Shown in pieces: positions 42,255 through 51,075 of a DNA stretch of 64,000 nt; position 1 is the first letter of the stretch; each line of letters begins with the position of its first letter. The stretch comes from Parafrigoribacterium mesophilum (GTDB lineage Bacteria > Actinomycetota > Actinomycetes > Actinomycetales > Microbacteriaceae). The stretch covers positions 1 to 64,000 of the forward strand of contig NZ_JBDJAF010000001.1 in NCBI RefSeq assembly GCF_039652555.1. Direction: 5' to 3'. The translations under genes were made by a program, and so were the position numbers. The notes beneath the pieces were generated by a model. The model was not told where the DNA came from and did not search any database. It saw only the letters and a program-made list of their open reading frames with translations.

Positions 42255-43859
42255 TCAGGCCAGCGAGATCAGCTCGGCGTACTCGTGGTTCCAATAGTCT
42301 TCGAGGCCGTCCGGCAACACCAGCACCCGCTCCGGGTTCAACGCCTCGACGGCGCCCTCGTCATGGCTGACCAGCACCACGGCGCCGGTGTAGTGCGCCA
42401 GGGCGTCGAGGATCTCGTCCCGGGATGCAGGGTCCAGGTTGTTCGTCGGTTCGTCCAGCAGCAGCACGTTGGCACCGGACACCACGATCATGGCCAACGC
42501 CAGCCTGGTCTTCTCCCCGCCGGAGAGAACCCCAGCCGGCTTGTGGGAGTCGTCACCGGTGAAGAGGAACGATCCGAGCACGCGCCGCGCCTCCGTCTCG
42601 GTGAGGTTCGGCGACGACGACACCATGTTCTGCAACACAGTGCGCTTCACGTCGATCGTCTCGTGTTCCTGCGCATAGTAGCCGATCTTGAGGCCGTAGC
42701 CGGGCTCGACTGCTCCGGTGTCGGAGTGGTCGATGCCGGCCAGGATGCGCAGCAGTGTTGTTTTGCCCGCACCGTTGAGGCCGAGCACGACCACCTTCGA
42801 CCCGCGGTCGATGGCCAGGTCGACGGCGGTGAAAATCTCCAGCGACCCGTAGCTCTTACTCAGGTTGGTGGCCGCCAGGGGCGTTCGACCGCTCGGAGCC
42901 GGCTCGGGGAACCTCAGCTTGGCGACCCGATCGGCCACGCGCACGTCCTCGAGCCCGGACATCATCTTGTCGGCACGACGCACCATCTGGTGGGCTGCGG
43001 CGGCCTTGGTCGCCTTCGCACCGAACTTCGCGGCCTGCAGCCGCAGCACCGACGCCTTCTTCTCGATGTTGGACCGTTCTTTCCTTCGGCGTTCCTCATC
43101 GGCCTCACGCTGGCGCAGGTAGTTCTTCCAGCCCATGTTGTAGATGTCGATCACCGTGCGGTTGGCATCCAGGTAGAACACCCGGTTGACGGTTTCCTCG
43201 ACCAGCGCGACGTCGTGGCTGATGACGACCAGTCCGCCGTTGAAGGACTTGAGGTACTCTCGCAGCCAGACCACCGAGTCAGCGTCCAAATGGTTCGTCG
43301 GTTCGTCCAGCAGCATCGTGTCGGCGCCAGCGAACAGGATGCGGGCCAGCTCGATCCGACGCCGCTGCCCTCCGGACAGCGTCGAAACCTGTTGTTCCAG
43401 GATGCGATCGGGCAGACCGAGGTTGCTCGCGATCGACGCGGCTTCCGCCTCCGCGGCGTAGCCGCCGAGCGCCAGGAACCGGTCCTCAAGTTTGGCGTAC
43501 CGTTCCATGGCGTTCGCGCTCACCGACGGGTCGCTGCTGCCCATCTCCTGCCCGCACTTCTGCATGCCAAGCACGATCTGCCCCAGCCCACGCGCATCGA
43601 GGATGCGGGTGCGGCCGAGGCTGGTCGGATCACCGCTGCGCGGGTCTTGCGGCAGGTAACCGACCTCCCCGGATCGGTCGATGACGCCGTGGGTCGGCGG
43701 GTTCTCCCCCGCCAGGGTTTTCGCGAGCGTCGTTTTGCCGGCACCGTTGCGCCCGACCAGCCCGATTTTGTCTCCCTTGTCCACGCGGAACGTCACACCC
43801 TCCATCAGGGTGCGCGCACCGACACGCAGTTCAAGATCACGCACGCTGAGCACAGGCAA
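42255..43859 (-). CDS. ABC-F family ATPase
   Basis: This 534-residue protein has two ABC domains. The first has GRNGAGKTTLAK and LSGGQRRRIEL, and the second has GLNGAGKTTLLR and LSGGEKTRLALA. A charged linker of the P-site tRNA interaction type lies between. No membrane segment is present. ABC-F proteins act on the ribosome; this may be an EttA/Uup-like translation factor or antibiotic-protection protein, and sequence does not decide. It is divergent from bioY. Confidence 0.9.
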   Translation of the reverse strand: MPVLSVRDLELRVGARTLMEGVTFRVDKGDKIGLVGRNGAGKTTLAKTLAGENPPTHGVIDRSGEVGYLPQDPRSGDPTSLGRTRILDARGLGQIVLGMQKCGQEMGSSDPSVSANAMERYAKLEDRFLALGGYAAEAEAASIASNLGLPDRILEQQVSTLSGGQRRRIELARILFAGADTMLLDEPTNHLDADSVVWLREYLKSFNGGLVVISHDVALVEETVNRVFYLDANRTVIDIYNMGWKNYLRQREADEERRRKERSNIEKKASVLRLQAAKFGAKATKAAAAHQMVRRADKMMSGLEDVRVADRVAKLRFPEPAPSGRTPLAATNLSKSYGSLEIFTAVDLAIDRGSKVVVLGLNGAGKTTLLRILAGIDHSDTGAVEPGYGLKIGYYAQEHETIDVKRTVLQNMVSSSPNLTETEARRVLGSFLFTGDDSHKPAGVLSGGEKTRLALAMIVVSGANVLLLDEPTNNLDPASRDEILDALAHYTGAVVLVSHDEGAVEALNPERVLVLPDGLEDYWNHEYAELISLA

Positions 43860-43951
43860 AGTCCAATGTCTTTGGTCTTGCAGACCGGTAGGAGGGGGAA
43901 GAGTCCTAGTATATTTGCGGATAGGACCGGAGTCGGCCCCGAGGAGCGCCG

Positions 43952-44596
43952 ATGACCAGTCTGAGCCTCGCCGTAGGCCATCCCACGCTCGCCGATCGAC
44001 TGGTGAACCGGTCGCTGCCCGTCGACCTGGTACTCATCGCCGCCGGTGCGGCATTCACCGCGATCGTCTCCCAGTTCCAGATTTTGTCTTGGCCAGTGGC
44101 ACTCACCGCGCAGACACTGGCGGTATTTCTGGTCGGGTCCTTCCTCGGCTGCCTGCGGGGCGCGTTGTCGATGACGCTCTACGTGCTGATCGGAGCGCTC
44201 GGTCTCCCAGTGTTCGGGCGCGACTTGTTCGGAATCGAGGTCCTTCTGGGGCCCTCCGGCGGGTACATCCTCGCGTTCATACTGGCCGCGGCGTTCACCG
44301 GGTGGGTGGCACAGCGATCCTGGGACCATACGCTGGCCGGGGCGGCACTGTCGTTCTTCTCCGCTACCGTCGTTGTGTTCGCTCTCGCCCTACCGTGGTG
44401 CGCCGTCGTCACCGACCGGAGTCTGCTCGACACAGTGGAAACGGGTCTCTACCCGTTCTTCGGCGGCGCCGTGGTGAAGGCGGCGGCCGCCGCGCTGATC
44501 GTGACCTTCGCGTGGCGGAAGGTGGCCAGCAGCGACTTGCGGGCCGCCGAACGCGACTTCGCCTCCGACACCCTCGAGACGACCGACGGGCGCTAA
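43952..44596 (+). CDS. bioY: biotin transporter substrate-binding subunit BioY
   Basis: This 214-residue membrane protein has about six helices and the BioY blocks PVALTAQTLAVFLVGSFLG, RGALSMTLYVLIGALGLPVF and GPSGGYILAFILAA. BioY is the S component of ECF-type biotin transport. No bioM/bioN genes are adjacent, so it may work alone or with a shared module. A GAGGAG ribosome-binding site precedes the ATG. It ends 13 bases from the converging sufT-like gene. Confidence 0.9.
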   Translation: MTSLSLAVGHPTLADRLVNRSLPVDLVLIAAGAAFTAIVSQFQILSWPVALTAQTLAVFLVGSFLGCLRGALSMTLYVLIGALGLPVFGRDLFGIEVLLGPSGGYILAFILAAAFTGWVAQRSWDHTLAGAALSFFSATVVVFALALPWCAVVTDRSLLDTVETGLYPFFGGAVVKAAAAALIVTFAWRKVASSDLRAAERDFASDTLETTDGR

Positions 44597-44609
44597 ATCG
44601 AGAATCCCG

Positions 44610-44939
44610 CTAAATCGAGAATCCCAAGGCCCGCATCGCGTCGCGGCCGTCGTCGTTGATCTTGTCAGGACCCCACGGCGGCATCCACACCCAGTTGATC
44701 CTGAACGCCTCCACGACGCCGTCGAGCGACTCAGAGATCTGCTCCTCGATCATGTCCGTGAGCGGGCATGCCGCCGAGGTGAGCGTCATGCTGATCACGA
44801 GCGCGTCGTTGTCCTCATCCCAGGCGACGTCGTACACCAGCCCGAGGTCGATGATGTTGACTCCAAGCTCGGGGTCCATCACGTCCTTGAGCGCCTCTTC
44901 GACCTGGTCGAAGAGCGCGGGCGCCAGCGCGACCGCCAT
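44610..44939 (-). CDS. sufT: MIP18-family metal-sulfur cluster assembly protein (SufT-like), copy 2
   Basis: This 109-residue MIP18 (DUF59) protein has DVMDPELGVNIIDLGLVYD, the Cys block TSAACPL and INWVWMPPWGPDKINDDGR. It starts two bases after the sufC stop, so it is the last gene of the suf operon. It probably targets Fe-S clusters to client proteins. The copy at 26381-26710 matches at about 75 of 109 positions. Confidence 0.85.
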   Translation of the reverse strand: MAVALAPALFDQVEEALKDVMDPELGVNIIDLGLVYDVAWDEDNDALVISMTLTSAACPLTDMIEEQISESLDGVVEAFRINWVWMPPWGPDKINDDGRDAMRALGFSI

Positions 44940-44941
44940 GA

Positions 44942-45706
44942 CTAGCTGAGCGCCGCGCCGGCGAGGAAGCGGTCGTAGCCCTCTTCCTCCAGCCGATCGG
45001 CCAGTTCCGAGCCACCCTCTTCCGCGACCCGTCCGTTCACGAAGACGTGCACGAAATCGGGACGGATGTATCGCAGGATGCGCGTGTAGTGGGTGATCAG
45101 GAGTACCCCGAGGTCAGAATGCTCCTTCACCCGGTTCACGCCCTCTGCCACGATTTTGAGCGCGTCCACGTCGAGGCCGGAATCCGTCTCGTCGAGGATG
45201 GCAAACTTCGGGCCAAGCAGTTCCAGCTGCAGGATCTCATTGCGCTTCTTCTCTCCGCCCGAGAAGCCCTCGTTGACGTTGCGGTCGGCGAACGCCGGAT
45301 CCATGCGGAGGTTCTTCATGGATTCGCGCATCGCCTTGATCCAGCCGCGGATCGCGGGTGCTTCGCCGTCGATCGCGGTCTTGGCGGTACGCAGGAAGTT
45401 CGTGACGCTGACGCCGGGGATCTCCACCGGGTACTGCATCGCCAGGAACAGCCCGGCGCGAGCCCTGGCGTCAACGGTGAGCTTGAGCATTTCGACGCCG
45501 TCCAGCATGATCGAGCCGCTGTCCACGTGGTACTTGGGGTGACCGGCGATCGTGTAGGCGAGGGTTGACTTTCCCGAGCCGTTCGGACCCATAATGGCGT
45601 GGGTCTCACCCTCCGCCACCGTCAGGTCGACACCTTTCAAGATGTTTTTGGTGCCCTGTTCGGTTTCGACACTGACGTGCAGATCTTTGATTTCCAGTAC
45701 TGACAT
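44942..45706 (-). CDS. sufC: SufC ATPase
   Basis: This 254-residue ABC-type ATPase has Walker A GPNGSGKSTLAY, the SufC signature FSGGEKKRNEILQ and Walker B AILDETDSGLDVDALK. It drives conformational change in the SufB-SufD scaffold during Fe-S cluster synthesis. It lies between the Rieske gene and the sufT-like gene in the suf operon. No cysteine desulfurase follows in the window. Confidence 0.95.
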   Translation of the reverse strand: MSVLEIKDLHVSVETEQGTKNILKGVDLTVAEGETHAIMGPNGSGKSTLAYTIAGHPKYHVDSGSIMLDGVEMLKLTVDARARAGLFLAMQYPVEIPGVSVTNFLRTAKTAIDGEAPAIRGWIKAMRESMKNLRMDPAFADRNVNEGFSGGEKKRNEILQLELLGPKFAILDETDSGLDVDALKIVAEGVNRVKEHSDLGVLLITHYTRILRYIRPDFVHVFVNGRVAEEGGSELADRLEEEGYDRFLAGAALS

Positions 45707-45718
45707 ACGTGTTTCTTT

Positions 45719-46042
45719 CTAGGAGACGAAAATCGGGGTGGGGTCGATGTAGATGTCCCCGTCCACGATGCTGACGGTGAAGATGGGGACCGGTTCATAC
45801 GCCGGAAGATTGAGCGCCGCGCCGGTGGTGAGGGAGAACCTCGAGCCATGCGCCCAGCACTCGAGAGTGTCGTCCTCCACGAACCCTTCGGACAACGAGA
45901 TATCGCCGTGAGTGCAGGTGTCGCCGATCGCATGCACGACACCCGCGGAGTCACGCACCAGCGCGATTGGCACATCATCGATCACGACGCGCACCGCGCT
46001 GCCGAGTTCGACCTCATCTTGAGAGCACACCCTGACGGCCAT
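45719..46042 (-). CDS. Rieske-type ferredoxin of the suf operon
   Basis: This 107-residue Rieske protein has ligands C43-x-H45 and C62-x2-H65 (CTHGD and CWAHG). Its length fits a stand-alone ferredoxin subunit of the non-heme-iron oxygenase type. A Rieske gene between sufD and sufC is common in Actinobacteria. It may supply electrons for cluster assembly or repair, which is inference. It is 12 bases from sufC and 3 from sufD. Confidence 0.9.
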   Translation of the reverse strand: MAVRVCSQDEVELGSAVRVVIDDVPIALVRDSAGVVHAIGDTCTHGDISLSEGFVEDDTLECWAHGSRFSLTTGAALNLPAYEPVPIFTVSIVDGDIYIDPTPIFVS

Positions 46043-46045
46043 GGA

Positions 46046-47272
46046 TCAGTCTGCCCCGATGGAGCGGAGCTCAGCCTCGATGACGCCCTCGAGCCGGCTT
46101 TGAAGCTGGGGGTTCCCGATCTTCTGCAGGATCCCGAAGAGGAAACCCTGCACCACGAGACGCCGTGCGTCTTCTTCGGGGATGCCGCGGGACTCGAGGT
46201 AGAACAGCTGTTCGTCGTCGAATCGTCCGCTCGCGCTGGCGTGTCCGGCTCCGAGGATGTCGCCGGTTTCGATCTCCAGGTTCGGCACCGAATCGGCTCT
46301 GGCACCGTCGGTCAGCAGCAGGTTCCGGTTCTCCTCGTAGCTGTCCGCGCCGCTGGCGGTGGGACGGATCAACACGTCGCCGACCCACACCGTGCGCGCG
46401 CCGGCGCCTTGGAGGGCACCCTTGTAGCTGACACGGGACTTGGTGTGCGGGGCGTCATGGTTGACGAACACCTGCTGTTCGAGGTGCTGAGACGGATCAG
46501 CGTAGTAGACGCCGAATAGCTCAGCCTCCCCGCCCTCGTCTGACAGGTGCGCGGTCGGGTTGACCCGCACGAGTGACCCGCCGAGCGTCACCGCGACGTG
46601 GCGGAACTTGGCCGCCCTGCCGATCTTGCTGAAGTGGCTGGCCAGATGAACCGCGCCATCCTCCCACTCCTGCACCGTGACGACGGTGAGGTTCGCCCCG
46701 TCCTCGATCACGAACTCGACGTTCTCGGTGAGAGCCGCCTGGCCGCTGTTCTGCAGAATGACCAGCCCGTGGCTGTGTTTCTTCGCAATGACCACGGTGT
46801 GAGCGGCGCGCCCGGCGATACCCATGCTGTTGCGGCTGATGGTCGCCTCTTCAGCGTCCTCGCCGCCGACCGTGATGATGAGCGCGTGCTCGAAGTTGCT
46901 CCAGGCGTTGGCTGAGGCCCGCTCCTCCGGCTTGCCGGCCAGGCCGATGCGCTGGTCGGTGCGGTCGGCCCATTCGATGTGCACCCCCGCGGAACTCGTC
47001 GAGACGTACTCGTACTCGCTTCCGTCGAGCGCGTCGGTGGCCAGTGGACGAACCTTCGCCAGCGGCGTGTACTTCCACTCGATGTCCTGCGCGCTGACCG
47101 CTTCGAAGTCATTCACGTCGACAGACCTGAACCGTCCGGCTCTGGCTTGGATGGGGACGAGTCCCCAGCCGCCTTCGCTGTGCTGCTTGGAGCGGATCTT
47201 GGAATAGTCCAGCGCTGCCGCGGATTGTCCCTTCACTGTCGACGATCGATCTGTATCAATGACTGCAGACAT
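46046..47272 (-). CDS. sufD: SufD scaffold protein
   Basis: This 408-residue protein has the SufB/SufD beta-helix domain (VNHDAPHTKSRVSYKGAL, RNLLLTDGARADSVPNLEI) and the C-terminal SufD block GRFDDEQLFYLESRGIPE. It forms the SufBCD scaffold with SufB and SufC. The ATG follows directly on the sufB stop (TAGATG). The first 45 residues are less conserved than the rest. Confidence 0.95.
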   Translation of the reverse strand: MSAVIDTDRSSTVKGQSAAALDYSKIRSKQHSEGGWGLVPIQARAGRFRSVDVNDFEAVSAQDIEWKYTPLAKVRPLATDALDGSEYEYVSTSSAGVHIEWADRTDQRIGLAGKPEERASANAWSNFEHALIITVGGEDAEEATISRNSMGIAGRAAHTVVIAKKHSHGLVILQNSGQAALTENVEFVIEDGANLTVVTVQEWEDGAVHLASHFSKIGRAAKFRHVAVTLGGSLVRVNPTAHLSDEGGEAELFGVYYADPSQHLEQQVFVNHDAPHTKSRVSYKGALQGAGARTVWVGDVLIRPTASGADSYEENRNLLLTDGARADSVPNLEIETGDILGAGHASASGRFDDEQLFYLESRGIPEEDARRLVVQGFLFGILQKIGNPQLQSRLEGVIEAELRSIGAD

Positions 47273-48691
47273 CTAGCCGACAGATCCTTCCATGCCCATT
47301 TCGATGAGTTTGTTCAGTTCCAGCGCGTACTCCATCGGGAGTTCCCGCGCAATCGGTTCGATGAACCCGCGGACGATCATGGCCATGGCCTCGTCCTCGG
47401 GCATCCCGCGGGACATCAGGTAGAACAACTGCTCCGCGCTGACGCGCGTCACCGTCGCCTCGTGGCCCATCTGGATTTCGTCTTCACGGATGTCCACGGT
47501 TGGGTACGTGTCCGACCTCGACTGCGTGTCCACCAGGAGCGCATCGCAGCGGACCGTGTTGGCGGAGTGGTGGGCGCCGGCAGCGATGCGCACTTCGCCG
47601 CGATAACCGCTGCGTCCGCCGCCGCGCGCGATCGACTTCGAGACGATCGACGACTGCGTGTGCGGTGCCATGTGCACCATCTTGGCGCCGGCATCCTGGT
47701 GCTGCCCCGGGCCGGCGAACGCGACGGAAAGGGTCTCGCCCTTGGCGTGCTCTCCGACCAGATACACCGACGGGTACTTCATGGTGACTTTGGAGCCGAT
47801 GTTGCCGTCGACCCACTCCATGGTCGCGCCTTCGTGCGCCATGGCCCGCTTGGTGACCAGGTTGTAGACGTTGTTCGACCAGTTCTGGATGGTGGTGTAC
47901 CGCACCCTGGCGTTCTTCTTCACCACGATCTCCACCACCGCGGAGTGCAGCGAGTCTGAACTGTAGGTCGGGGCCGTGCAACCTTCGATGTAGTGCACGT
48001 AGCTGTCCTCGTCGGCGATGATCAGCGTGCGCTCGAACTGGCCCATGTTCTCGGTGTTGATCCGGAAGTAGGCCTGCAGCGGGATCTCGACGTGAACGCC
48101 CTTGGGGATGTAGACGAAGGAACCACCGGACCAGGTCGCGGTGTTCAGCGCCGCGAACTTGTTGTCGCCCGGCGGGATGATGGTGCCGAAGTATTCTTCG
48201 AAGAACTCCGGGTGTTCGCGCAGTCCGGTGTCGGTGTCGGTGAAGAGGACACCCTGCGAAGACAGGTCCTCCCGAATCTGGCGGTAGACCACTTCAGACT
48301 CGTACTGGGCTGTCACGCCGGCGATCAGATTCTTCCGCTCGGCCTCCGGAATGCCCAGCTTCTCGTAGGTTTTCTTGATGTCCTCCGGCAGGTCCTCCCA
48401 TTTCTGGGCCTGTCCTGCGGTGGAGCGCACAAAGTACTTGATGTTGTCGAAGTCGAGCCCGGAAAGGTCGGCGCCCCACGCGGGCAGCGGCTTCTTGAGG
48501 AACACTTCGAGGCCCTTGAGGCGTTTCTTCAGCATCCACTCCGGCTCGTTCTTCAGAGCCGAGATGTTCCTGACGACCTCCGGGGAGATTCCACGCTCGG
48601 CGGCAGCACCCGCTGCGTCGGGGTCTGACCATCCGAATTCGTACGTTCCCAGGCTTGCGAGCTCGGGCCGGTCAATCAGGATGTCTGACAT
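47273..48691 (-). CDS. sufB: SufB scaffold protein
   Basis: This 472-residue protein is the first gene of the suf operon. Motifs include KFAALNTATWSGGSFVYIPKGV, YVHYIEGCTAP with the Cys used for persulfide transfer and HHSANTVRCDALL with the conserved Cys. It is the core Fe-S scaffold. An AGGAAATGAGG stretch precedes the ATG. No sufR repressor precedes it, unlike the usual actinobacterial operon. About 270 bases without a gene separate it from ctaA. Confidence 0.95.
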   Translation of the reverse strand: MSDILIDRPELASLGTYEFGWSDPDAAGAAAERGISPEVVRNISALKNEPEWMLKKRLKGLEVFLKKPLPAWGADLSGLDFDNIKYFVRSTAGQAQKWEDLPEDIKKTYEKLGIPEAERKNLIAGVTAQYESEVVYRQIREDLSSQGVLFTDTDTGLREHPEFFEEYFGTIIPPGDNKFAALNTATWSGGSFVYIPKGVHVEIPLQAYFRINTENMGQFERTLIIADEDSYVHYIEGCTAPTYSSDSLHSAVVEIVVKKNARVRYTTIQNWSNNVYNLVTKRAMAHEGATMEWVDGNIGSKVTMKYPSVYLVGEHAKGETLSVAFAGPGQHQDAGAKMVHMAPHTQSSIVSKSIARGGGRSGYRGEVRIAAGAHHSANTVRCDALLVDTQSRSDTYPTVDIREDEIQMGHEATVTRVSAEQLFYLMSRGMPEDEAMAMIVRGFIEPIARELPMEYALELNKLIEMGMEGSVG

Positions 48692-48964
48692 GTACTACCT
48701 CATTTCCTACTGGTGCAAACCGCGGTGGCCACACCATCATTCCCTCTCCTGCAAGGCGGACGCCCGACATCACGGGATTTCGTATGGGCACCTGGATTGC
48801 TGAGTTACCCGGTTTGTTCGGGTACGTGAGGGCGCTTGCCTAGACTGAACCACAGACTCGGGTCAAGCGACCCGGCGTCCACATCGACTCCCGGCAAGGG
48901 CTGCGGTTTGGAATACCTCAATTCTACCGACAGTCATCTCCGGAAAGATAGGGAAAGGACCCCC

Positions 48965-49948
48965 ATGCCCCTGGGAACTCCGGGAACGAACTCCGTGTTT
49001 CCTGTCGCAGTGACGAGGCCCATTCGCGTTTTCGCCTGGATCTCCGTGCTGGTGCAGCTGCTGAACGTGCTCTCGGGCGCCGCGGTACGCCTCACCGGTT
49101 CGGGACTGGGGTGCCCCTCCTTTCCGGAGTGCACGCCCGGTTCCCTGGTGGTCACGCCGGAAATGGGCATCCACGGACTCATCGAGTTCGGCAATCGGAT
49201 GGTTGCGGTGGTGCTCACCCTGGTCTGCATCGTCACCTTCCTTCTCGTCGTGCGATTGCGCCGCACCCGTCCTGAACTGTTCTGGCTGGCCTTCGCCATC
49301 GGCCTGGGTATCCCCGCCGAAGCCATTATCGGTGGGATGAGTGTGCTCACCGGGCTGAACCCGTATGTCGTCGGACTGCACTTCGTGGTCTCCGTCGTAC
49401 TCATCGCGCTGTCGACGGTGCTGCTGTACCGCGTCTATGACAGCGCCGGGCCGTACCGCGTGTCCTCCACGCCTCTGCTCTGGCGATTGGCGTTGGGGAC
49501 AGCGGTCGCGGCCGCGGTCACGATCGTGGTCGGAATTGTGACGACCGGATCCGGCCCGCACGCCGGGGATGCCACAGCACCGCGCAATGGACTGGACCCG
49601 GCCGTTCTTGAGCATCTGCACAGTTACCCGGCGTACGCGATGTTGGCGCTGTCACTGGTGGTGCTCTACGTCGCCTGGCGGGAACGCGGCGAGTCCGTCG
49701 CGTTCCGGTTTGCGGTCCTGCTGCTGGGCATCGAACTGGTGCAGATTCTCGTCGGCATCGTCCAAGTCCGACTGGCGGTGCCGGCGATCCTGGTGGGGGT
49801 GCACATGATCCTCGCCTGCCTACTGGCGATCGCGGTGACCGCGATGGTGCTGTCACTCACGACAAGCGCAGTACCGACGGGGTCGGCCCCGGCTCAGAAC
49901 GGCAGCAGGGGATCGATTCCGACCGCGACAAACAGCACGGTCAAGTAG
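48965..49948 (+). CDS. ctaA: heme A synthase (CtaA)
   Basis: This 327-residue membrane protein has eight helices. Conserved His residues lie in IHGLIEFGNRM, GLHFVVS, LEHLHSYPAY and VGVHMILA, which bind heme. The extracytoplasmic loop holds Cys 50 and Cys 56 (GLGCPSFPEC). It oxidises the heme O methyl group. AAAGGA precedes the ATG. Its last 55 bases overlap the 3' end of the converging ctaB gene. Confidence 0.95.
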   Translation: MPLGTPGTNSVFPVAVTRPIRVFAWISVLVQLLNVLSGAAVRLTGSGLGCPSFPECTPGSLVVTPEMGIHGLIEFGNRMVAVVLTLVCIVTFLLVVRLRRTRPELFWLAFAIGLGIPAEAIIGGMSVLTGLNPYVVGLHFVVSVVLIALSTVLLYRVYDSAGPYRVSSTPLLWRLALGTAVAAAVTIVVGIVTTGSGPHAGDATAPRNGLDPAVLEHLHSYPAYAMLALSLVVLYVAWRERGESVAFRFAVLLLGIELVQILVGIVQVRLAVPAILVGVHMILACLLAIAVTAMVLSLTTSAVPTGSAPAQNGSRGSIPTATNSTVK

Positions 49949-50817
49949 CTGATCGAAGTGTGGAAGACCCGCATCGGGTTACCTTCCGCATGCCGGATCG
50001 CCTTGGCGTACAACCGGTGCGCGTCCCCGATGAACCAGGCGCCGGCGAGCACGGCGACAACCGTGTACAGGATGCCCATGGAACCGACCGGAATAAGCAG
50101 CAACGAGCACGCGACCGTGGCCCAGGCGAACAACACCACCTGCAGACCCACCTGGGTGCGGCCGCGGACGACCGCCAGCATGGGGACGTTCACCGAGGCG
50201 TAGTCCTCGCGGTAGCGCATCGACAACGGCCAGTAGTGCGGCGGGGTCCAGAGGAAGATCACCCAGAACAAGATGAACGGGGCCCAATCCAGGGTACCGG
50301 TGACGGCGGCCCAGGCGACCAGAACCGGGAAGCATCCGGCCAAACCGCCCCAGACGATGTTCTGAGGGGTGCGGCGCTTGAGGATCAAACTGTAGCCGAC
50401 CACGTAGATCACCACGGCGAGGCTGGACAGCGCTGCGGCCAGCCAGTTCACCAGCAGCCCCAACCAGAGCGCAGAGGCGATACCGGTCACCCAGGAGAAG
50501 ACGAGAGCTTCCCGGTCGGTGAGCTCCCCCGTGACCAGAGGGCGATGACTGGTGCGTTTCATCACTCGATCGATGTCGCGGTCGATGTAGCAGTTGAAGG
50601 CGCCGGCTGACCCGGAACTGAGGGTGCCGCCGATGATCGTGGCGAAGAACAGCCAGAGATCCGGGATGCCCCGTGCCGCGAGGATCATCACCGGCGCCGT
50701 GGTCACGAGCAGCAACTCGATGATCCGTGGTTTGGTCAATGCTACGTAGGCTTTCGCCTTGCGAAGCACCGGTCGGGCTCTGCCGCTGTCAACACGGGTA
50801 CTTACTGCTAGGTTCAT
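49894..50817 (-). CDS. ctaB: protoheme IX farnesyltransferase (CtaB/CyoE)
   Basis: This 307-residue UbiA-family prenyltransferase has about nine helices. The Asp-rich motifs are FNCYIDRDIDRVMKRT and SMRYREDYASVNVPML, which bind farnesyl diphosphate and Mg. It adds the farnesyl tail to heme B to make heme O, the CtaA substrate. A GAGGAG ribosome-binding site precedes the ATG at 50817. It overlaps ctaA tail-to-tail by 55 bases and is divergent from tkt. Confidence 0.95.
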   Translation of the reverse strand: MNLAVSTRVDSGRARPVLRKAKAYVALTKPRIIELLLVTTAPVMILAARGIPDLWLFFATIIGGTLSSGSAGAFNCYIDRDIDRVMKRTSHRPLVTGELTDREALVFSWVTGIASALWLGLLVNWLAAALSSLAVVIYVVGYSLILKRRTPQNIVWGGLAGCFPVLVAWAAVTGTLDWAPFILFWVIFLWTPPHYWPLSMRYREDYASVNVPMLAVVRGRTQVGLQVVLFAWATVACSLLLIPVGSMGILYTVVAVLAGAWFIGDAHRLYAKAIRHAEGNPMRVFHTSISYLTVLFVAVGIDPLLPF

Positions 50818-51075
50818 TGCTCCTCGTACCGACTGCTTAACGGGCCGGTTGATTGCCCCGCCGGACGCGATGTGGGCTCCAGTCGAGTCTAGATTATCCG
50901 TCCGCGCACCACATCTGAGGCACCTCCCTATAATTAGAGATGCTCGCCGACCGTGGTATGCGTTTCCCGCTTTTTCGGGGCTGCCCGCGGTAGTGCCGAT
51001 GGAGTCTGGAGCGAGTGACACCTGACAGCGTAACGACCATTGTGGCCGTGATACCGCAGAAGAAGGGCTATCACC

